Program-made: the position numbers and the translations under genes
The notes under the pieces: generated by a model
Database searches by the model: none
Told to the model about the DNA's origin: nothing
The model's input: only the letters and a program-made list of their open reading frames with translations
NCBI RefSeq assembly: GCF_016862955.1
Contig: NZ_BONY01000015.1
Location: 1 to 64,000, forward strand
Origin: Rhizocola hellebori
GTDB taxonomy: Bacteria > Actinomycetota > Actinomycetes > Mycobacteriales > Micromonosporaceae
Direction: 5' to 3'
DNA: 64,000 bases
In this document: positions 1 through 9,544 of the stretch, piece by piece
Layout of the letters: every line of letters starts with the position of its first letter
Position numbering within the stretch: position 1 is the first letter of the stretch

Positions 1-100
1 GCTTTCCCGGCGGCTGCGCCGCTTTCCCGGCGGCTGCGCCGCTTTCCCGGCGGCTGCGCCGCTTTCCCGGCGGCTGCGCCGCTTTCCCGGCGGCGACGCC
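1..100. repeat. 20-bp tandem repeat array, five copies
   Basis: Four identical copies of GCTTTCCCGGCGGCTGCGCC lie head to tail at 1-80, and a fifth at 81-100 differs in its last bases (GACGCC for TGCGCC). The array starts at the window edge and may be longer. The 20-bp period is not a multiple of three, and no convincing reading frame crosses it. Each unit contains GGCG-GCTG-CGCC, able to form a small hairpin; a related GGCGGCTGCGCCGCC motif follows near 124-138. It is probably an intergenic repeat ending just before the promoter region of the next gene. Confidence 0.9.
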
Positions 101-183
101 ACCTCCGTGCATGGTCACCCCCGGCGGCTGCGCCGCCGACGCGCGAGGCACTACCTCTGCCGCCCGCGCCAGCCTCGGCGGAC

Positions 184-224
184 ACAAAGTTCTTTACATA
201 AGCATGTTCTTTGCGATACAAAGT
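184..224 (+). promoter_or_regulatory. candidate operator: ACAAAGT/TTCTTT repeats
   Basis: ACAAAGT occurs at 184-190 and 218-224, and TTCTTT at 190-195 and 207-212. Together they make two small inverted repeats, AAAG-TT-CTTT (186-195) and CTTTG-N5-CAAAG (209-223). The cluster is AT-rich against its surroundings and lies directly upstream of the 238 start, so the promoter and an operator probably overlap here. Autoregulation by the winged-helix protein at 957 is an inference from position only. Confidence 0.4.
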
Positions 225-237
225 AGGAGTGACTGAG

Positions 238-960
238 GTGAACACGGTGCTCTCCGAGGTGGAGCAGCTTCGTCAACGGGTGAGGACGCGGGCACACGGC
301 GGCGCCTGGGTGCCTGCCCTGGCTATCGGAACCTTCTTGGTGTGCAGCAGCTTGCTCTACAGCCAGCCCTTCTCGAGGTGGCTGGTCAAAGAGATCCAGT
401 TCCCCTATTGGGCCGGGTTGCCAGACGAGCAGCGTAGTCCCGTCGTCTCCTATCTGTTCTGGTTCCTGGGCCTGCCGTTGCTGGTCGGGCTCATCGGCTG
501 GTGGTACAGGTGGCGGTCGCGCAGACTCGGCATCCGGGTCGCCTGGAAATGGTTTGCCATCGTGGCCATCGGATCGCTTGTCCTGCTTGGACTGCTCAGT
601 TCGGTGCCCGCGTCAACCATTGAGGTAGGTTCGGCGACCGCCACGGTTCGGCTCAACCGGGACCTCGACTGGCTCAGCGCTTTCGCCACGCCGTTGATCG
701 CGATGGCGCTTGGCGTCGTGGTGCTCGGCTGGGTGGAGCGAAGCGGCTGGCTCATCTTTGCCGGGCTGTGGATCGGATGGCTCACCTGGTGGCAGGGTGC
801 ATTCCTGACCTACGGGGGATTGGGTGGGCTGCCGCCGTGGGCGGGCGGGCCGGGCGTCGTCACTCTGCTGGGCGTAGATCGTCCGGGCTGGCTGCTCATG
901 TGGATGGCGTTGCCACTGATGGTCTTCGGCGTCGTCCGCGGTTTGAGGGCGCGCGGATGA
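238..960 (+). CDS. polytopic membrane protein of a regulator pair
   Basis: About 240 residues with five to six predicted membrane helices (near residues 22-40, 80-95, 107-125, 145-165, 173-195 and 215-235) and no recognised enzymatic motif. GTG 238 is preferred because AGGAG (225-229) sits 8 nt upstream; an in-frame TTG at 211 lacks a ribosome site. The stop overlaps the start of the winged-helix regulator in an ATGA junction, so the two are translationally coupled. In actinomycetes such membrane protein/winged-helix pairs often act as a sensor or transporter with its own repressor; the actual function is unknown. Confidence 0.75.
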   Translation: MNTVLSEVEQLRQRVRTRAHGGAWVPALAIGTFLVCSSLLYSQPFSRWLVKEIQFPYWAGLPDEQRSPVVSYLFWFLGLPLLVGLIGWWYRWRSRRLGIRVAWKWFAIVAIGSLVLLGLLSSVPASTIEVGSATATVRLNRDLDWLSAFATPLIAMALGVVVLGWVERSGWLIFAGLWIGWLTWWQGAFLTYGGLGGLPPWAGGPGVVTLLGVDRPGWLLMWMALPLMVFGVVRGLRARG

Positions 961-1280
961 CCACCGACAAGCCGACGCATCCCGCGATGGATCTCGATGA
1001 CACCGTCCATCAGCGCGTGCGGCTGGGAATTCTGGCGGTGCTGAGCGAGGCGAGCGAATGCACCTTCGCCACCTTGCGCAGCGAGCTGGAGCTGACCGAC
1101 GGAAACCTCAGCCGCCACCTGCAAACCCTGGAGGCGGCAGAGTTGCTGGAAATCAAGAAGGGTTACGAAGGCAAGCGCCCCACCACCTGGCTGCGCCTGA
1201 CCGGCAAGGGCAGATCGGCGCTCAAACAGGAGCTGGAGGCGCTGGAGCGGCTGGCGCAACGGCTACGTGGCAGCCTTTGA
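957..1280 (+). CDS. winged-helix transcriptional regulator (HTH_27 type)
   Basis: 107 residues, the length usual for stand-alone winged-helix regulators related to MarR/PadR/ArsR. Residues 20-95 form the DNA-binding fold: a first helix around RLGILAVL, the helix-turn-helix around FATLRSELELTDGNLSRHL, and a basic wing (KKGYEGKRPTTW). A final helix rich in Leu/Glu likely dimerises. ATG 957 overlaps the upstream stop by 4 nt and has GAGGG ahead of it. No ligand pocket can be seen. Most likely it represses its own operon through the repeats at 184-224. Confidence 0.85.
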   Translation: MTTDKPTHPAMDLDDTVHQRVRLGILAVLSEASECTFATLRSELELTDGNLSRHLQTLEAAELLEIKKGYEGKRPTTWLRLTGKGRSALKQELEALERLAQRLRGSL

Positions 1281-1295
1281 CGCCCGGATCGGGTG

Positions 1296-1335
1296 GCGCG
1301 GCGCGAGCCAGGGCAGAGTGAGACCCGCGCCGCGC
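1296..1335. terminator. bidirectional hairpin between convergent genes
   Basis: GCGCGGCGCG (1296-1305) and CGCGCCGCGC (1326-1335) are perfect 10-bp arms around a 20-nt loop, followed on the plus strand by GCTTTCTC. It lies between the stop of the regulator (1280) and the stop of the convergent secreted-protein gene (1342). Confidence 0.6.
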
Positions 1336-1341
1336 GCTTTC

Positions 1342-1737
1342 TCAGGTGAAGTTCCGGATCGCGCCTTCGCCGCCGCAAGGGAACCCGCCCGTACGGACGA
1401 AGTAAGCCTTGTAACGGCCGTAGAGGCCATAGATCGTCTTGGAAATGGTGGCCTCGCTGCCGGAATCGCCGCTACCGACAAGAACGCCGTTGCCCGTGTC
1501 GTAGACCTTCCACTTCACCCCGCAACCCCGTTCCTTCGCGTCGAAGGTGACCTTGACCCAGTGCTGGCTGGAGTGTGGCGGGATGTCGATAGTGGTGCAC
1601 TCCCAGCCGAGCCCGTTGATGTTGCAGTACTTCGCGTCGTAGGCGGCCTGGGCCGGGCTGGCGATGCCAAGCGTTGCCGTGGTGGCCATGACAGCAGCGC
1701 CCACCAGCGCTGCCAGCCTCTTTTTCGTGAGGGCCAT
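1342..1737 (-). CDS. small secreted cysteine-containing protein
   Basis: 131 residues. The first 31 form a Sec signal peptide: KKR, a hydrophobic core (LAALVGAAVMATTATLG) and an ASPAQA cleavage site. The mature part of about 100 residues has four cysteines, probably two disulfides, and a beta-rich composition; no known catalytic motif is visible. ATG 1737 is chosen because GGAAGGGAA lies just upstream and the signal peptide then starts correctly; an upstream ATG adds 13 unlikely residues. The gene stands alone, with its own promoter region at 1738-1836. Function unknown. Confidence 0.8.
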   Translation of the reverse strand: MALTKKRLAALVGAAVMATTATLGIASPAQAAYDAKYCNINGLGWECTTIDIPPHSSQHWVKVTFDAKERGCGVKWKVYDTGNGVLVGSGDSGSEATISKTIYGLYGRYKAYFVRTGGFPCGGEGAIRNFT

Positions 1738-1836
1738 GGTGTTCCCTTCCCCCGTAGCGATGGGACCATTTCCCATCCTTCGATGGGCTGATGATGAGTG
1801 GGGTCCGGTCGCGTTTGGAAGGTGTTTAAGGCACGG

Positions 1837-2925
1837 CTACATGTCCCAGGTCGCGAGGACTTCGGCGACCGAATGCTCGCCCGGCTCGGGGGGTTTGCTC
1901 CGCAATTCGGCCGCGGTTCTGGAGAAGCGCGGGGCCGGTGAGGGCTGCATCACACCGTCGCTTTCAAGATACGTGCCCCGGGCGCGCAGGTGGGCGTCGG
2001 CGGCGGCTTCCCGCATTGACAGAACCGGTGCCACGCAGGCATCCGAGTCGGCGAACAGCTCGGTCCAATGTGCCTGCGGGTGGGCGGCGAAAGCCGCCGC
2101 GAGCAGCGCGCGCAAACCGGGCCAACGCTCCCGGTCAAAGTAGTCGGCGGCGTGGTCGGTCAGGTCGAGGCGGCGCATCATCTCGGCGAAGAACTGCGGC
2201 TCCAGCGGCCCGACCGCCATGTGTCTGCCGTCGGCGGTCTCGTAGACGCCGTAAAAGGGGGCGGCGCCGTCGAGCAGATTGACGCCGCGCTCGTCGCGCC
2301 AGGTGCCCCCGGCGAGCATGCTCCATTGCAGGGTCAGCAGGTGGGCCGCGCCGTCGACGATGGCCGCGTCGACGATCTGGCCCTGGCCGGAGGAGCGTGC
2401 TTCCCAAAGCGCGGCAAGGATTCCGGCGGCCAGGTACATGGCGCCGCCACCGAAATCGCCGAGCAGGTTGAGGGGAATCTGAGGCGGGCCGTCGTGCTCG
2501 CCGATCGTGTGCAACGCCCCCGACAGGGCTATGTAGGCGATGTCATGCCCGGCGGTGTGTGCGCGCGGGCCGGTCTGGCCCCAGCCCGTCATGCGGCCGT
2601 AGACGAGCCGCGGGTTGCGCTGCAGGCAGACCGACGGCCCGACGCCGAGCCGCTCGGCCACCCCGGGGCGGAAGCCCTCGATGAGCACATCGGCCTTTTC
2701 GATCAGCTGAAGCGCCGTCTCCGACTCGGTTTTCAGGTCGAGCGCCACGGATCGCTTGCCACGATTGAGTAAATCGAGTTTGTACTCCACCGCGGACGTT
2801 CCGCCGCTGGGCCGGTCGATGCGCACCACATCGGCGCCCAGGTCGGCAAGAAACATGGCGCAGAAGGGCCCCGGGCCGATGCCTGCCAGCTCGATCACCC
2901 GGAGCCCGGAAAGCGGACCGGTCAT
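1837..2925 (-). CDS. mcr: alpha-methylacyl-CoA racemase (family III CoA transferase)
   Basis: 362 residues, the usual racemase length. It interconverts (R)- and (S)-2-methylacyl-CoA so that branched-chain or sterol side-chain acids can enter beta-oxidation. The CoA-binding N-terminus ([18 protein letters not shown]) and the family motif [20 protein letters not shown] are present. The catalytic residues of the mycobacterial enzyme all have counterparts: His127 (GHDI), Asp157 (GDFGGG) and Glu242 (LEPQF). Its ATG overlaps the stop of the upstream thiolase gene (ATGA), so both are made from one transcript. This argues for a racemase rather than a true CoA transferase. Confidence 0.9.
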   Translation of the reverse strand: MTGPLSGLRVIELAGIGPGPFCAMFLADLGADVVRIDRPSGGTSAVEYKLDLLNRGKRSVALDLKTESETALQLIEKADVLIEGFRPGVAERLGVGPSVCLQRNPRLVYGRMTGWGQTGPRAHTAGHDIAYIALSGALHTIGEHDGPPQIPLNLLGDFGGGAMYLAAGILAALWEARSSGQGQIVDAAIVDGAAHLLTLQWSMLAGGTWRDERGVNLLDGAAPFYGVYETADGRHMAVGPLEPQFFAEMMRRLDLTDHAADYFDRERWPGLRALLAAAFAAHPQAHWTELFADSDACVAPVLSMREAAADAHLRARGTYLESDGVMQPSPAPRFSRTAAELRSKPPEPGEHSVAEVLATWDM

Positions 2926-4112
2926 GGCTTCTTGTACATCGTGACGACGGCAGCGCCGCCCAAGCCGATGTTGTGTTGCAACGCCACGGTGGCCCCGGGG
3001 ACCTGGCGGGCGTCGGCTGTGCCACGCAGCTGCCAGGTGAGCTCGGTGCATTGGGCGAGGCCGGTGGCGCCCAGCGGGTGGCCCTTGGAGATGAGGCCGC
3101 CCGACGGGTTGACGACCCAGCGGCCGCCATAGGTGGTGTCGCCGCGATCGATGAGACCGCCGCCTTCGCCCTCACCGCACATGCCGAGCGCCTCGTAGGT
3201 GAGCAGCTCGTTGACGGAGAAGCAGTCGTGCAGCTCGATGACGTCCACATCGGCGATGGTAAGCCCGGACTTCTGGTAGACCCGTTGCGCCGCCAGCTTG
3301 CTCATCTGCGCGCCGACGATGCTGATGGCGCTGCGGTCGTCGAAGGTGGCCGTGGTGTCGGTGACCATCTCCTGCGCGGCGATCTCGATCGCGCGATCGG
3401 CCAGGCCGTGCTCGTTGACAAAGCGTTCGCTGGCAAGGATCGCAGCCGCCGCGCCGTCGGAGGTCGGCGAGCATTGCAGCTTCGTCAGCGGTTCATGGAT
3501 CATCGTGGAGCCCAGGATCTCTTCCAGCGAGTAGATGGTCTGGAACTGAGCGTAGGGATTGTTGGCCGAGTGGCGATGGTTCTTCTCGGCGATCCGCGCG
3601 AACTGTTCCGCCGTGGTGCCATATTTCGCCATGTGCTCGCGGCCGGCGTCGGCGAACATCTGCGCTGCCATGGGCGCGGCCGTGAGTTCATAAAGCTCCG
3701 AGAGCGCGGCCAGGTGGCGCATCAGCGGCTGTTCGCGGTCACCGAATTGGGCGGTCAGCGAGCCGGGCTGCATCTTTTCGAACCCGAGCGCCAGCACGCA
3801 GTCGGCGAGCCCGCCCTGCACCAGCTGGCGGGCCAGGAAGAGGGCGGTGGAGCCGGTCGAGCAGTTGTTATTAACGTTGCTAATCGGAATGCCGGTCAGC
3901 CCGAGCTCGTAGACGCCGCGCTGCCCGCAGGTCGAGTCACCGTAGACGTAGCCCACGACGGCCTGCTCTATAGCGCTATACGCGACACCGGCGTCATCGA
4001 GCGCCTTCTTTCCCGCCTCGCGCACCATCTCCGGGTAGTCGATTTCGTCGCGGCCCGGTTTGCGAAACGGGGTCATGCCGACGCCGACCACGTACACCTT
4101 AGAAACAGTCAC
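2922..4112 (-). CDS. SCP-x-type thiolase / lipid-transfer protein
   Basis: 396 residues with the fold of the thiolase domain of sterol carrier protein x; actinomycete members are often named Ltp. Cys84 in NNNCSTGS is the acyl-accepting cysteine; HDCFS near residue 297 and GHPLGATG near 345 supply the usual catalytic histidines. Such enzymes cleave or condense acyl-CoA, often in steroid or branched fatty-acid breakdown, which fits the coupled racemase downstream. The start is GTG 4112. Only 40 bp separate it from the divergent gene at 4153, so the promoters must overlap or one transcript is leaderless. Confidence 0.88.
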   Translation of the reverse strand: MTVSKVYVVGVGMTPFRKPGRDEIDYPEMVREAGKKALDDAGVAYSAIEQAVVGYVYGDSTCGQRGVYELGLTGIPISNVNNNCSTGSTALFLARQLVQGGLADCVLALGFEKMQPGSLTAQFGDREQPLMRHLAALSELYELTAAPMAAQMFADAGREHMAKYGTTAEQFARIAEKNHRHSANNPYAQFQTIYSLEEILGSTMIHEPLTKLQCSPTSDGAAAAILASERFVNEHGLADRAIEIAAQEMVTDTTATFDDRSAISIVGAQMSKLAAQRVYQKSGLTIADVDVIELHDCFSVNELLTYEALGMCGEGEGGGLIDRGDTTYGGRWVVNPSGGLISKGHPLGATGLAQCTELTWQLRGTADARQVPGATVALQHNIGLGGAAVVTMYKKP

Positions 4113-4152
4113 GACTGTATGTTAATTGGCTTCCGGCGATCGGGATAGAGCC

Positions 4153-4728
4153 ATGCATAATGCCACAGTGGACGATGCGAAGAAGGGCTCATCCTGGTCG
4201 TCGACCATCGCGATGATCACTGCTGCGGGCACCCTGTTGGCAGCACTGGTAGCCCTGGCCAGCTTCCTGGTCGGCCAGCAGTTCTTTGGCGATACACCGG
4301 CCGGCCGCAACCCCGACGGCCAGCCCGCCGACGGACCGGCCGTGACCGATACGCAGGGCAAGCGGCTCAACGAGGAGGTGCTCTGGCCGCCGAGCAAAAT
4401 GCTGCTGGCGTCCAGTATGGACTTCGACGGCAGCCAGGGCCCGATCCGCGACTCGGAGTACCCAGACACAGACGTCTATCAGTGGTTCACCGACGACGCC
4501 ATCTCCTCGCCGCACTGCATGGTCAAGTGGACCGGGGCGGGCGTCCCCGGCCAGAACGATTGCGCGACCCTGCTGGCCACCCACGGCGTGAGCGATCACC
4601 TCAGCTACGAAGCCGGTGACCGCTTCTGCTTCAGAACAAGCAAGGCCCGGATAGCGATGTTCGAAGTGCTCGGCCCGACCGACACCGGCGTGGAAGTGCG
4701 AGCCACCACCTGGAAACAACGCCTCTAG
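4153..4728 (+). CDS. membrane-anchored protein of unknown function
   Basis: 191 residues. A short cytoplasmic N-terminus is followed by one membrane helix (about residues 19-39, ITAAGTLLAALVALASFLVG), then a charged extracellular or periplasm-side domain of some 140 residues with four cysteines. No family was recognised. ATG 4153 is assumed; GTG 4168 is an alternative, and neither has a strong ribosome site. The TAG stop is shared with the convergent transporter gene in the palindrome CTAG (4725-4728). Confidence 0.65.
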   Translation: MHNATVDDAKKGSSWSSTIAMITAAGTLLAALVALASFLVGQQFFGDTPAGRNPDGQPADGPAVTDTQGKRLNEEVLWPPSKMLLASSMDFDGSQGPIRDSEYPDTDVYQWFTDDAISSPHCMVKWTGAGVPGQNDCATLLATHGVSDHLSYEAGDRFCFRTSKARIAMFEVLGPTDTGVEVRATTWKQRL

Positions 4729-5948
4729 CCGGAGACGCCGTCCTCGACGAAGCGGGGGCGGGCGACGGCGAGACCGGCGAAGACCTGCACGATGGCCGCG
4801 GCGACCAGGAAGCCGATGGGGATTTGCCAGGCGCCGGTGAGGTCGTGCAGCATGCCGACCACCAGCGGGCCGAGCGCGGCGATCACGTAGCCGGTGCTCT
4901 GCGCGAAGGCGGAGAGGGCGACTATTCCGTCCCGGGTTCTTGCCCTCATGCCGATCATCGCCAGCGCCAGCGGGAAGGCGCCCTGGCCGATGCCCAGCAG
5001 CGCCACCCAGAGCAGGGCCCCGGTGTGCGGCGAGAAGGCGAGGCCGAGATAGGCGAGGATCATCGCGGTGGACAGCCCGAGGACCAGCGGGCGCAGGTCC
5101 TTGCGGCGTCCGGCGAGGGTCGGCATCAGCAGGGCGATCGGCAGGCCGAAGGTGGTCACTCCGGCCAGCAGCAGGCCGGCGTTCGCGGGGCTGAACGAGG
5201 CGTCGCGGAAGATCTGCGCGAGCCAGCCCATCGTGGCATAGCCGGAAAGTGATTGCGCCCCAAAGTAAAGGGCCATCCCCCAGCCGAGCCGGGTTCTGCC
5301 CACTCTCAAATCCGATTTTCTTTGCCGGGTACCGGGTAAAGCCCGACCGATCCAAGGAAGCGCCGCGACCGCGGCCAGCAGCGCCCAGACCCCCAGCCCG
5401 GCGCGCCACGACCCGAGGGCGTGCGCGATGGGCACGGAGGCGGCCGCGGCGGCGGCGCTTCCGGCGATCAGGGTCATCGTGTAGATGCCGGTCACAAGCC
5501 CGGCCCGGTGCGGGAAGTGTTCGCGGACCAGCGCCGGCAACAGCACGTTGGCCACCGCGATCCCGGACATGGCCAAGGCGGTGGAGATGAGGAAGACGAG
5601 CGAGGAATCGGTAACAACACGGGCGCCCTGGCCGATAGCTAGGACAACCATGGATCCGAGCAGGATCTGGGTGGAGCTGAATCGCCGGGTCAGGTGCGGG
5701 GTGAACGCGCCGAAGGCGGCGAAACTGAGCGCAGGGAGGGTGGTGATCAAACCGGCGACCGTGCCGGACAGGTGCAGGCCATTGGTGACCTCGGGAAGCA
5801 GTGCCCCCAAACCTGTGATCGCGGCACGTAGATTGAGCGCCACGAGCAGGATCCCGGCAAGCACGAAGCCGCGGCTGACCGTGCGGGCCTCGATGATCGG
5901 GCGCGCCGGAGCCGGCACCGTGGGCGCGAGGGTCATCGCTGGAGGCAT
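4725..5948 (-). CDS. MFS transporter, CynX/NimT type
   Basis: 407 residues with twelve predicted membrane helices. The opening ALNLRAAITGLGALLPEV is the hallmark of the CynX/NimT (cyanate or nitroimidazole transporter-like) branch of the major facilitator superfamily. Substrate unknown; relatives export small organic molecules. ATG 5948 is taken as the start (ATG 5936 is possible); the first codon lies inside the inverted repeat shared with the divergent FadR-type regulator, so that regulator probably controls this gene. Confidence 0.85.
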   Translation of the reverse strand: MPPAMTLAPTVPAPARPIIEARTVSRGFVLAGILLVALNLRAAITGLGALLPEVTNGLHLSGTVAGLITTLPALSFAAFGAFTPHLTRRFSSTQILLGSMVVLAIGQGARVVTDSSLVFLISTALAMSGIAVANVLLPALVREHFPHRAGLVTGIYTMTLIAGSAAAAAASVPIAHALGSWRAGLGVWALLAAVAALPWIGRALPGTRQRKSDLRVGRTRLGWGMALYFGAQSLSGYATMGWLAQIFRDASFSPANAGLLLAGVTTFGLPIALLMPTLAGRRKDLRPLVLGLSTAMILAYLGLAFSPHTGALLWVALLGIGQGAFPLALAMIGMRARTRDGIVALSAFAQSTGYVIAALGPLVVGMLHDLTGAWQIPIGFLVAAAIVQVFAGLAVARPRFVEDGVSG

Positions 5949-5969
5949 GATTTCGATCGTAGAATCATG
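5946..5969. promoter_or_regulatory. candidate FadR/GntR operator
   Basis: CATGATT (5946-5952) and AATCATG (5963-5969) are perfect 7-bp arms separated by 10 bp containing CGATCG. The element overlaps the start codon of the transporter gene and lies 29 bp upstream of the regulator start at 5998, the expected place for an operator that shuts both genes. Confidence 0.55.
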
Positions 5970-5997
5970 GGATGAATTGAGCGAGGGGTTGTAAGCA

Positions 5998-6654
5998 ATG
6001 ACACTGCGTGCGCCGAAGCGCGAAGCGCTCGTACCGCAGATCATCGAGCAGCTGCGCGCTCAGATCAGCTCGGGGGAATGGCCGGTGGGCACCCGCATCC
6101 CGACCGAGCCCGATCTGGTCGCCGCGCTCGGCGTCGGGCGCAACACCGTGCGGGAAGCCGTGCGGGCGCTGGTTCACTCCGGGGTGCTGGAAAGGCGTCA
6201 GGGCTCCGGCACCTACGTCACCGCGCGCCATGAACTGACCGGGGTGGTGGCGCGGCGTATGGAGGCCGCCGAGCTCGCCGAGTCGATCGAAGTGAGGCGG
6301 GCGTTTGAGGTTGAGGCGGCACGGCTGGCCGCGCACCGGCGCACCAACCGTGATCTGCGCGAGCTCGATGCCGCGCTTGAGGCACGCGAGGCGGCTTGGG
6401 CCTCGGGCGTGGCCGCGGACTTCGTGGAGGCCGACGCCGCGCTGCACATGCTGATCGTCCGGGCAGCCCACAACTCCATGCTGGCAGAGCTTTACGCCTC
6501 TTTTCATGAGGCCCTTTTGGCCAGCCTGCGAGGTCAGATAGGTGATGATCTCACCCCGGAGGCCTACGTTGACCACTCTGAGCTGGTGGACGCCATCCGG
6601 GCAGGTGATTCGGTCCGTGCGGCGGGTGCCGCGGGTGCCTTCCTGGAGCTGTAG
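5998..6654 (+). CDS. FadR-subfamily GntR regulator (FCD domain)
   Basis: 218 residues, typical for the FadR branch. Residues 10-75 are the GntR winged helix, with IPTEPDLVAALGVGRNTVREAVRAL as the helix-turn-helix and RQGSGTYV as the wing. Residues 85-215 are the all-helical FCD ligand-binding domain, including the conserved Asp and His region (EADAALHMLIVRAAHN) that usually binds a metal and an organic acid. The divergent CynX-like transporter and the inverted repeat between the genes suggest a local repressor of transport. Effector unknown. Confidence 0.9.
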   Translation: MTLRAPKREALVPQIIEQLRAQISSGEWPVGTRIPTEPDLVAALGVGRNTVREAVRALVHSGVLERRQGSGTYVTARHELTGVVARRMEAAELAESIEVRRAFEVEAARLAAHRRTNRDLRELDAALEAREAAWASGVAADFVEADAALHMLIVRAAHNSMLAELYASFHEALLASLRGQIGDDLTPEAYVDHSELVDAIRAGDSVRAAGAAGAFLEL

Positions 6655-6661
6655 TGCCACC

Positions 6662-7810
6662 ATGCGTCTCCTGTCCGCCGCGGTCGTCGGAATATTGATG
6701 TCCATGTTTGTAGTGGCACCCGCGGCGGCAGCGGCGACGATCACGGTCAAGTTGGAGCCGAAGTATCTGGTGACCGACTCGGTCCGGCCGACGGTGACCA
6801 TTTCCGGCGCGAGCGGCAATTCGACCCTGGCCTACCGGCGTTACAACAACGGCGACTGCGAAGGATCGCCGCAGATGTTCTCCTCGGTGTCCGCCGCGAA
6901 CGGGACCCACACCGGCCCGGATCTGCAGACGGGAAATCCGGGTCCGCACAGCCTGCGGGTCAGCTATGGCGGCCTGAACGCGCCGTGCCAGCCGTTTCTG
7001 GTGCAGCGCAAGGTGACCGCCGTGACCGCTCTGCCGAAGAACACGTTTGAGTCCAGCGAGCGGGTCGAGCCGGGCATCGCGCTGTCCGGCGGGCTGGGCA
7101 ACGCCGCCGGTCAGGTCGAAGTGGGTCGATGGCCAGCCGCGGGATGCGGGCCGGGCAAGGCCACCTCCGTGAGCATTCTGCCGGTGACCGGCCAGCCGCA
7201 GGGCTCGGTCAACCTGCAAGATGGTTCGCTCGGCACGAAATCCTTCGCGGCCACCTATTCCGGCGATGAGCGGCACACCGAGGCGGCTGCCGCGTGCCGC
7301 GACTACACCGTGGGCGCCTTCATCCGGGGCAAGGTCTTCGAGGACGCCGATGGCAGCGCCACCGCGGATGCGGGCGAGGCCGGTAAGGCGGGTGTGGTCA
7401 TCACCCTGCGCCGGCCACAGGGCAGCACGGCGACGGCGACCACGATTGAGACCGGCGCCTACGAGTTCTTCGTGACCGCGAGCGGGAAATACACGCTGAT
7501 CGCTGCCCCGCCACCCGGATTCGACAAGACGACAAACCTTGAGCTTCAGGTGCAGATGGTGGCGTCGTCGGTGGGGGAGCAGAACTTCGGGGTGGTCGAG
7601 CTGCCCTCGACGCTGCTCCCGTTCGCCACCGCTGCCCCGCAAGTGACCGGCGGTGTGCCCACGCTGGACGGCCTGGAGGAGCTTTCCACCTCGAGCGAGG
7701 GCTTCGCTCTGATCCGGTTGCTGGCGCTCGGGCTGGTGGTGATCGCGGCCCTGGTGTTGCTGTGGCTCATCTTCGCCGCCCGGTCGCGTCGCGAGGACGA
7801 CCCGTTCTAG
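6662..7810 (+). CDS. surface-anchored SdrD-B-type repeat protein
   Basis: 382 residues. A signal peptide (to about residue 24, APAAAAA) is followed by two Ig-like beta-rich regions (about 25-120 and 120-215), an SdrD-B/collagen-binding-B-like domain (about 221-315, opening [17 protein letters not shown] with the acidic calcium-type loop), a linker, one membrane helix (about 348-375) and a short basic/acidic tail ending REDDPF. It is thus a cell-surface stalk held by a C-terminal helix rather than by sortase. ATG 6662 begins the signal peptide. It starts 7 nt after the regulator stop and shares the CTAG stop (7807-7810) with the convergent kinase gene. Role in adhesion is an inference. Confidence 0.8.
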   Translation: MRLLSAAVVGILMSMFVVAPAAAAATITVKLEPKYLVTDSVRPTVTISGASGNSTLAYRRYNNGDCEGSPQMFSSVSAANGTHTGPDLQTGNPGPHSLRVSYGGLNAPCQPFLVQRKVTAVTALPKNTFESSERVEPGIALSGGLGNAAGQVEVGRWPAAGCGPGKATSVSILPVTGQPQGSVNLQDGSLGTKSFAATYSGDERHTEAAAACRDYTVGAFIRGKVFEDADGSATADAGEAGKAGVVITLRRPQGSTATATTIETGAYEFFVTASGKYTLIAAPPPGFDKTTNLELQVQMVASSVGEQNFGVVELPSTLLPFATAAPQVTGGVPTLDGLEELSTSSEGFALIRLLALGLVVIAALVLLWLIFAARSRREDDPF

Positions 7811-8817
7811 AGCGCGGGCAGCCGGACAATGAACCGGCATCCGTCGGCGATGTTCTCCACCGCGACCCGGCCCCCGTGCGCTTCCACGAGCCCGCGCACG
7901 ATCGCCAGCCCAAAGCCGCCGCCTGCGCCCGGGGTGCGTGCCGACTCCCGGGCGCCGCGGTAGGCCACGTCGAACACCCGCGGCAGGTCGATCTCGGAGA
8001 TGCCGCCGCAGGTGTCGGAGACGGCCAGCCAATCGCCCTCGCCGTCACGGCCACCGGTGACGGTCACCGTGCCGTCCTCCGGCGTGTAATGGATGGCGTT
8101 GAGCAGAAGGTTGCCGACCACCCGGGAGAGCTCGGGTGCGCTCGCGGTGACGTGAGGCCAGTGGCCGGTGGTGGAAAGCAGCTTGATGCCGCGCGCGGCG
8201 GCCATCGGCTGGGCGGCGGCCACCGCGTCGGAGACGACGTCGCCCAGCGAAACCTCGGAAAGCTTGAGCCGCAACGTTCCCGAGCTGATCCGGGACAGCT
8301 CGAAGAGGTCATCGACGAGCGCGGCCATGCGATCGGTCTCGGTTCTGATGCGCCGGTGGTACTCGGCCACCGAGACCGGATCGCTGACCACTCCGTCCTC
8401 GAGCGCCTCGGCCATCGCGCGCATCCCGGCCAGCGGGGTGCGCAGGTCGTGCGAGACCCAGGCGACCAGATCGCGGCGGCTCGCCTCGGCCAGGCGTTCC
8501 TGCTCACGCGCGTCGGCGGCCCACATCGCGGCGCGCGCCAGCCTGCGCCCGAGCCACCAGCCCATCCCCAGACTGACCGCGCCTGCCATCGGTACCACGA
8601 CAAGAAGCACTTGAAGATCGTGCGCAGAGATGAACATGGCCTCGGCGACGGCCATGATGCCGGCGAGCATCGCCAGCACGGTGATGGCAAGCAGTGCCAA
8701 GACGTTGAGGGTGATCGAGCGACGGTGCATCGCCCGCAGGACCAGGGCCCCCGGCAAACACACCACCAGCGCGCCGATGAGTGCGGCGAGCAGGATCAGC
8801 GCCAGATCACGAACCAT
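7807..8817 (-). CDS. sensor histidine kinase
   Basis: 336 residues. Three predicted membrane helices (about 5-29, 36-60 and 67-90) leave almost no extracellular sensor. A HAMP-like linker is followed by HisKA with phospho-acceptor His123 (SHDLRTPL), then the HATPase domain with N box (NLLLNAIHY), G1 (DTCGGI) and G2 (GGGFGLAIV). It phosphorylates the OmpR-family regulator encoded just upstream; ATG 8817 overlaps that gene's stop by 11 nt. With so small an external part, the signal is probably felt within the membrane. Confidence 0.92.
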   Translation of the reverse strand: MVRDLALILLAALIGALVVCLPGALVLRAMHRRSITLNVLALLAITVLAMLAGIMAVAEAMFISAHDLQVLLVVVPMAGAVSLGMGWWLGRRLARAAMWAADAREQERLAEASRRDLVAWVSHDLRTPLAGMRAMAEALEDGVVSDPVSVAEYHRRIRTETDRMAALVDDLFELSRISSGTLRLKLSEVSLGDVVSDAVAAAQPMAAARGIKLLSTTGHWPHVTASAPELSRVVGNLLLNAIHYTPEDGTVTVTGGRDGEGDWLAVSDTCGGISEIDLPRVFDVAYRGARESARTPGAGGGFGLAIVRGLVEAHGGRVAVENIADGCRFIVRLPAL

Positions 8818-9484
8818 AGCGGTAGCCGACTCCCCACACGGTCTGAATGCGTTGCGGGTCAGCCGGATCCTTCTCGATCTTTTCACGGAGCCGTCTAACA
8901 TGGACGGTCACCGTGGACTGGTCGCCGAAGGTCCAGCCCCACACCGCTTCCAGCAACTCGGCCCGTTTCAGCGCGACGCCGGGCCGGGACATCAGGAAGT
9001 AGAGCAGATCGAATTCCCGGACGGTGAGAGCCAGCTCGGCCCCGTCCAGCACAGCGACCCGGCGCACGGGGTCGATGTGCAGGTTGCCGTCCTGGATCGG
9101 CTGATCCTGGACGGGCGGCTGGGCCCGGCGCAACACCGATTGCGCGCGCAGCACCAGCTCGCGTGGAGAAAACGGTTTCGTCACGTAGTCGTCGGCACCC
9201 AGCTGAAGCCCGACGATCCGGTCGACCTCCTCGCCGAGTGCGGTGAGCATGATTATCGGTGCGCTGCCCGGGGTGGCACGCAACCTGCGGCACACCTCAA
9301 GCCCATCGACGCCGGGAAGCATGAGATCGAGGATCATCAAGTCCGGCCGTTGCCGTGCATATTCCTCAAGTGCCGCGAGCCCATCGCCAACGAGGGCGAC
9401 GGTGAAGCCGGCGTGCTCCAGATATCGCCGGACGACATCGCTCACGGTCGGATCGTCGTCGACGACCAACACTCGGGTGCCCAT
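8807..9484 (-). CDS. OmpR-family response regulator
   Basis: 225 residues. The receiver domain (1-120) has the acidic pocket D9-D11, phospho-acceptor Asp53 ([10 protein letters not shown]) and the conserved Lys in VTKPFSP. The C-terminal winged helix (about 130-225) has the OmpR recognition region [12 protein letters not shown] and GVGYR. First gene of the operon with the histidine kinase downstream. The 60-bp gap to the divergent DM13 gene has GGCT-N9-AGCC near 9513-9529, which could be a binding site. Targets unknown. Confidence 0.94.
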   Translation of the reverse strand: MGTRVLVVDDDPTVSDVVRRYLEHAGFTVALVGDGLAALEEYARQRPDLMILDLMLPGVDGLEVCRRLRATPGSAPIIMLTALGEEVDRIVGLQLGADDYVTKPFSPRELVLRAQSVLRRAQPPVQDQPIQDGNLHIDPVRRVAVLDGAELALTVREFDLLYFLMSRPGVALKRAELLEAVWGWTFGDQSTVTVHVRRLREKIEKDPADPQRIQTVWGVGYRYGS

Positions 9485-9544
9485 GGGATGAAGCCTACTG
9501 CTTAGATCATTACAGAGGGCTTACGTTCTGAGCCGCAATGCCAA

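Noticed and set aside
1-100. CRISPR array
   Set aside because: The 20-bp units are directly adjacent with no spacers.
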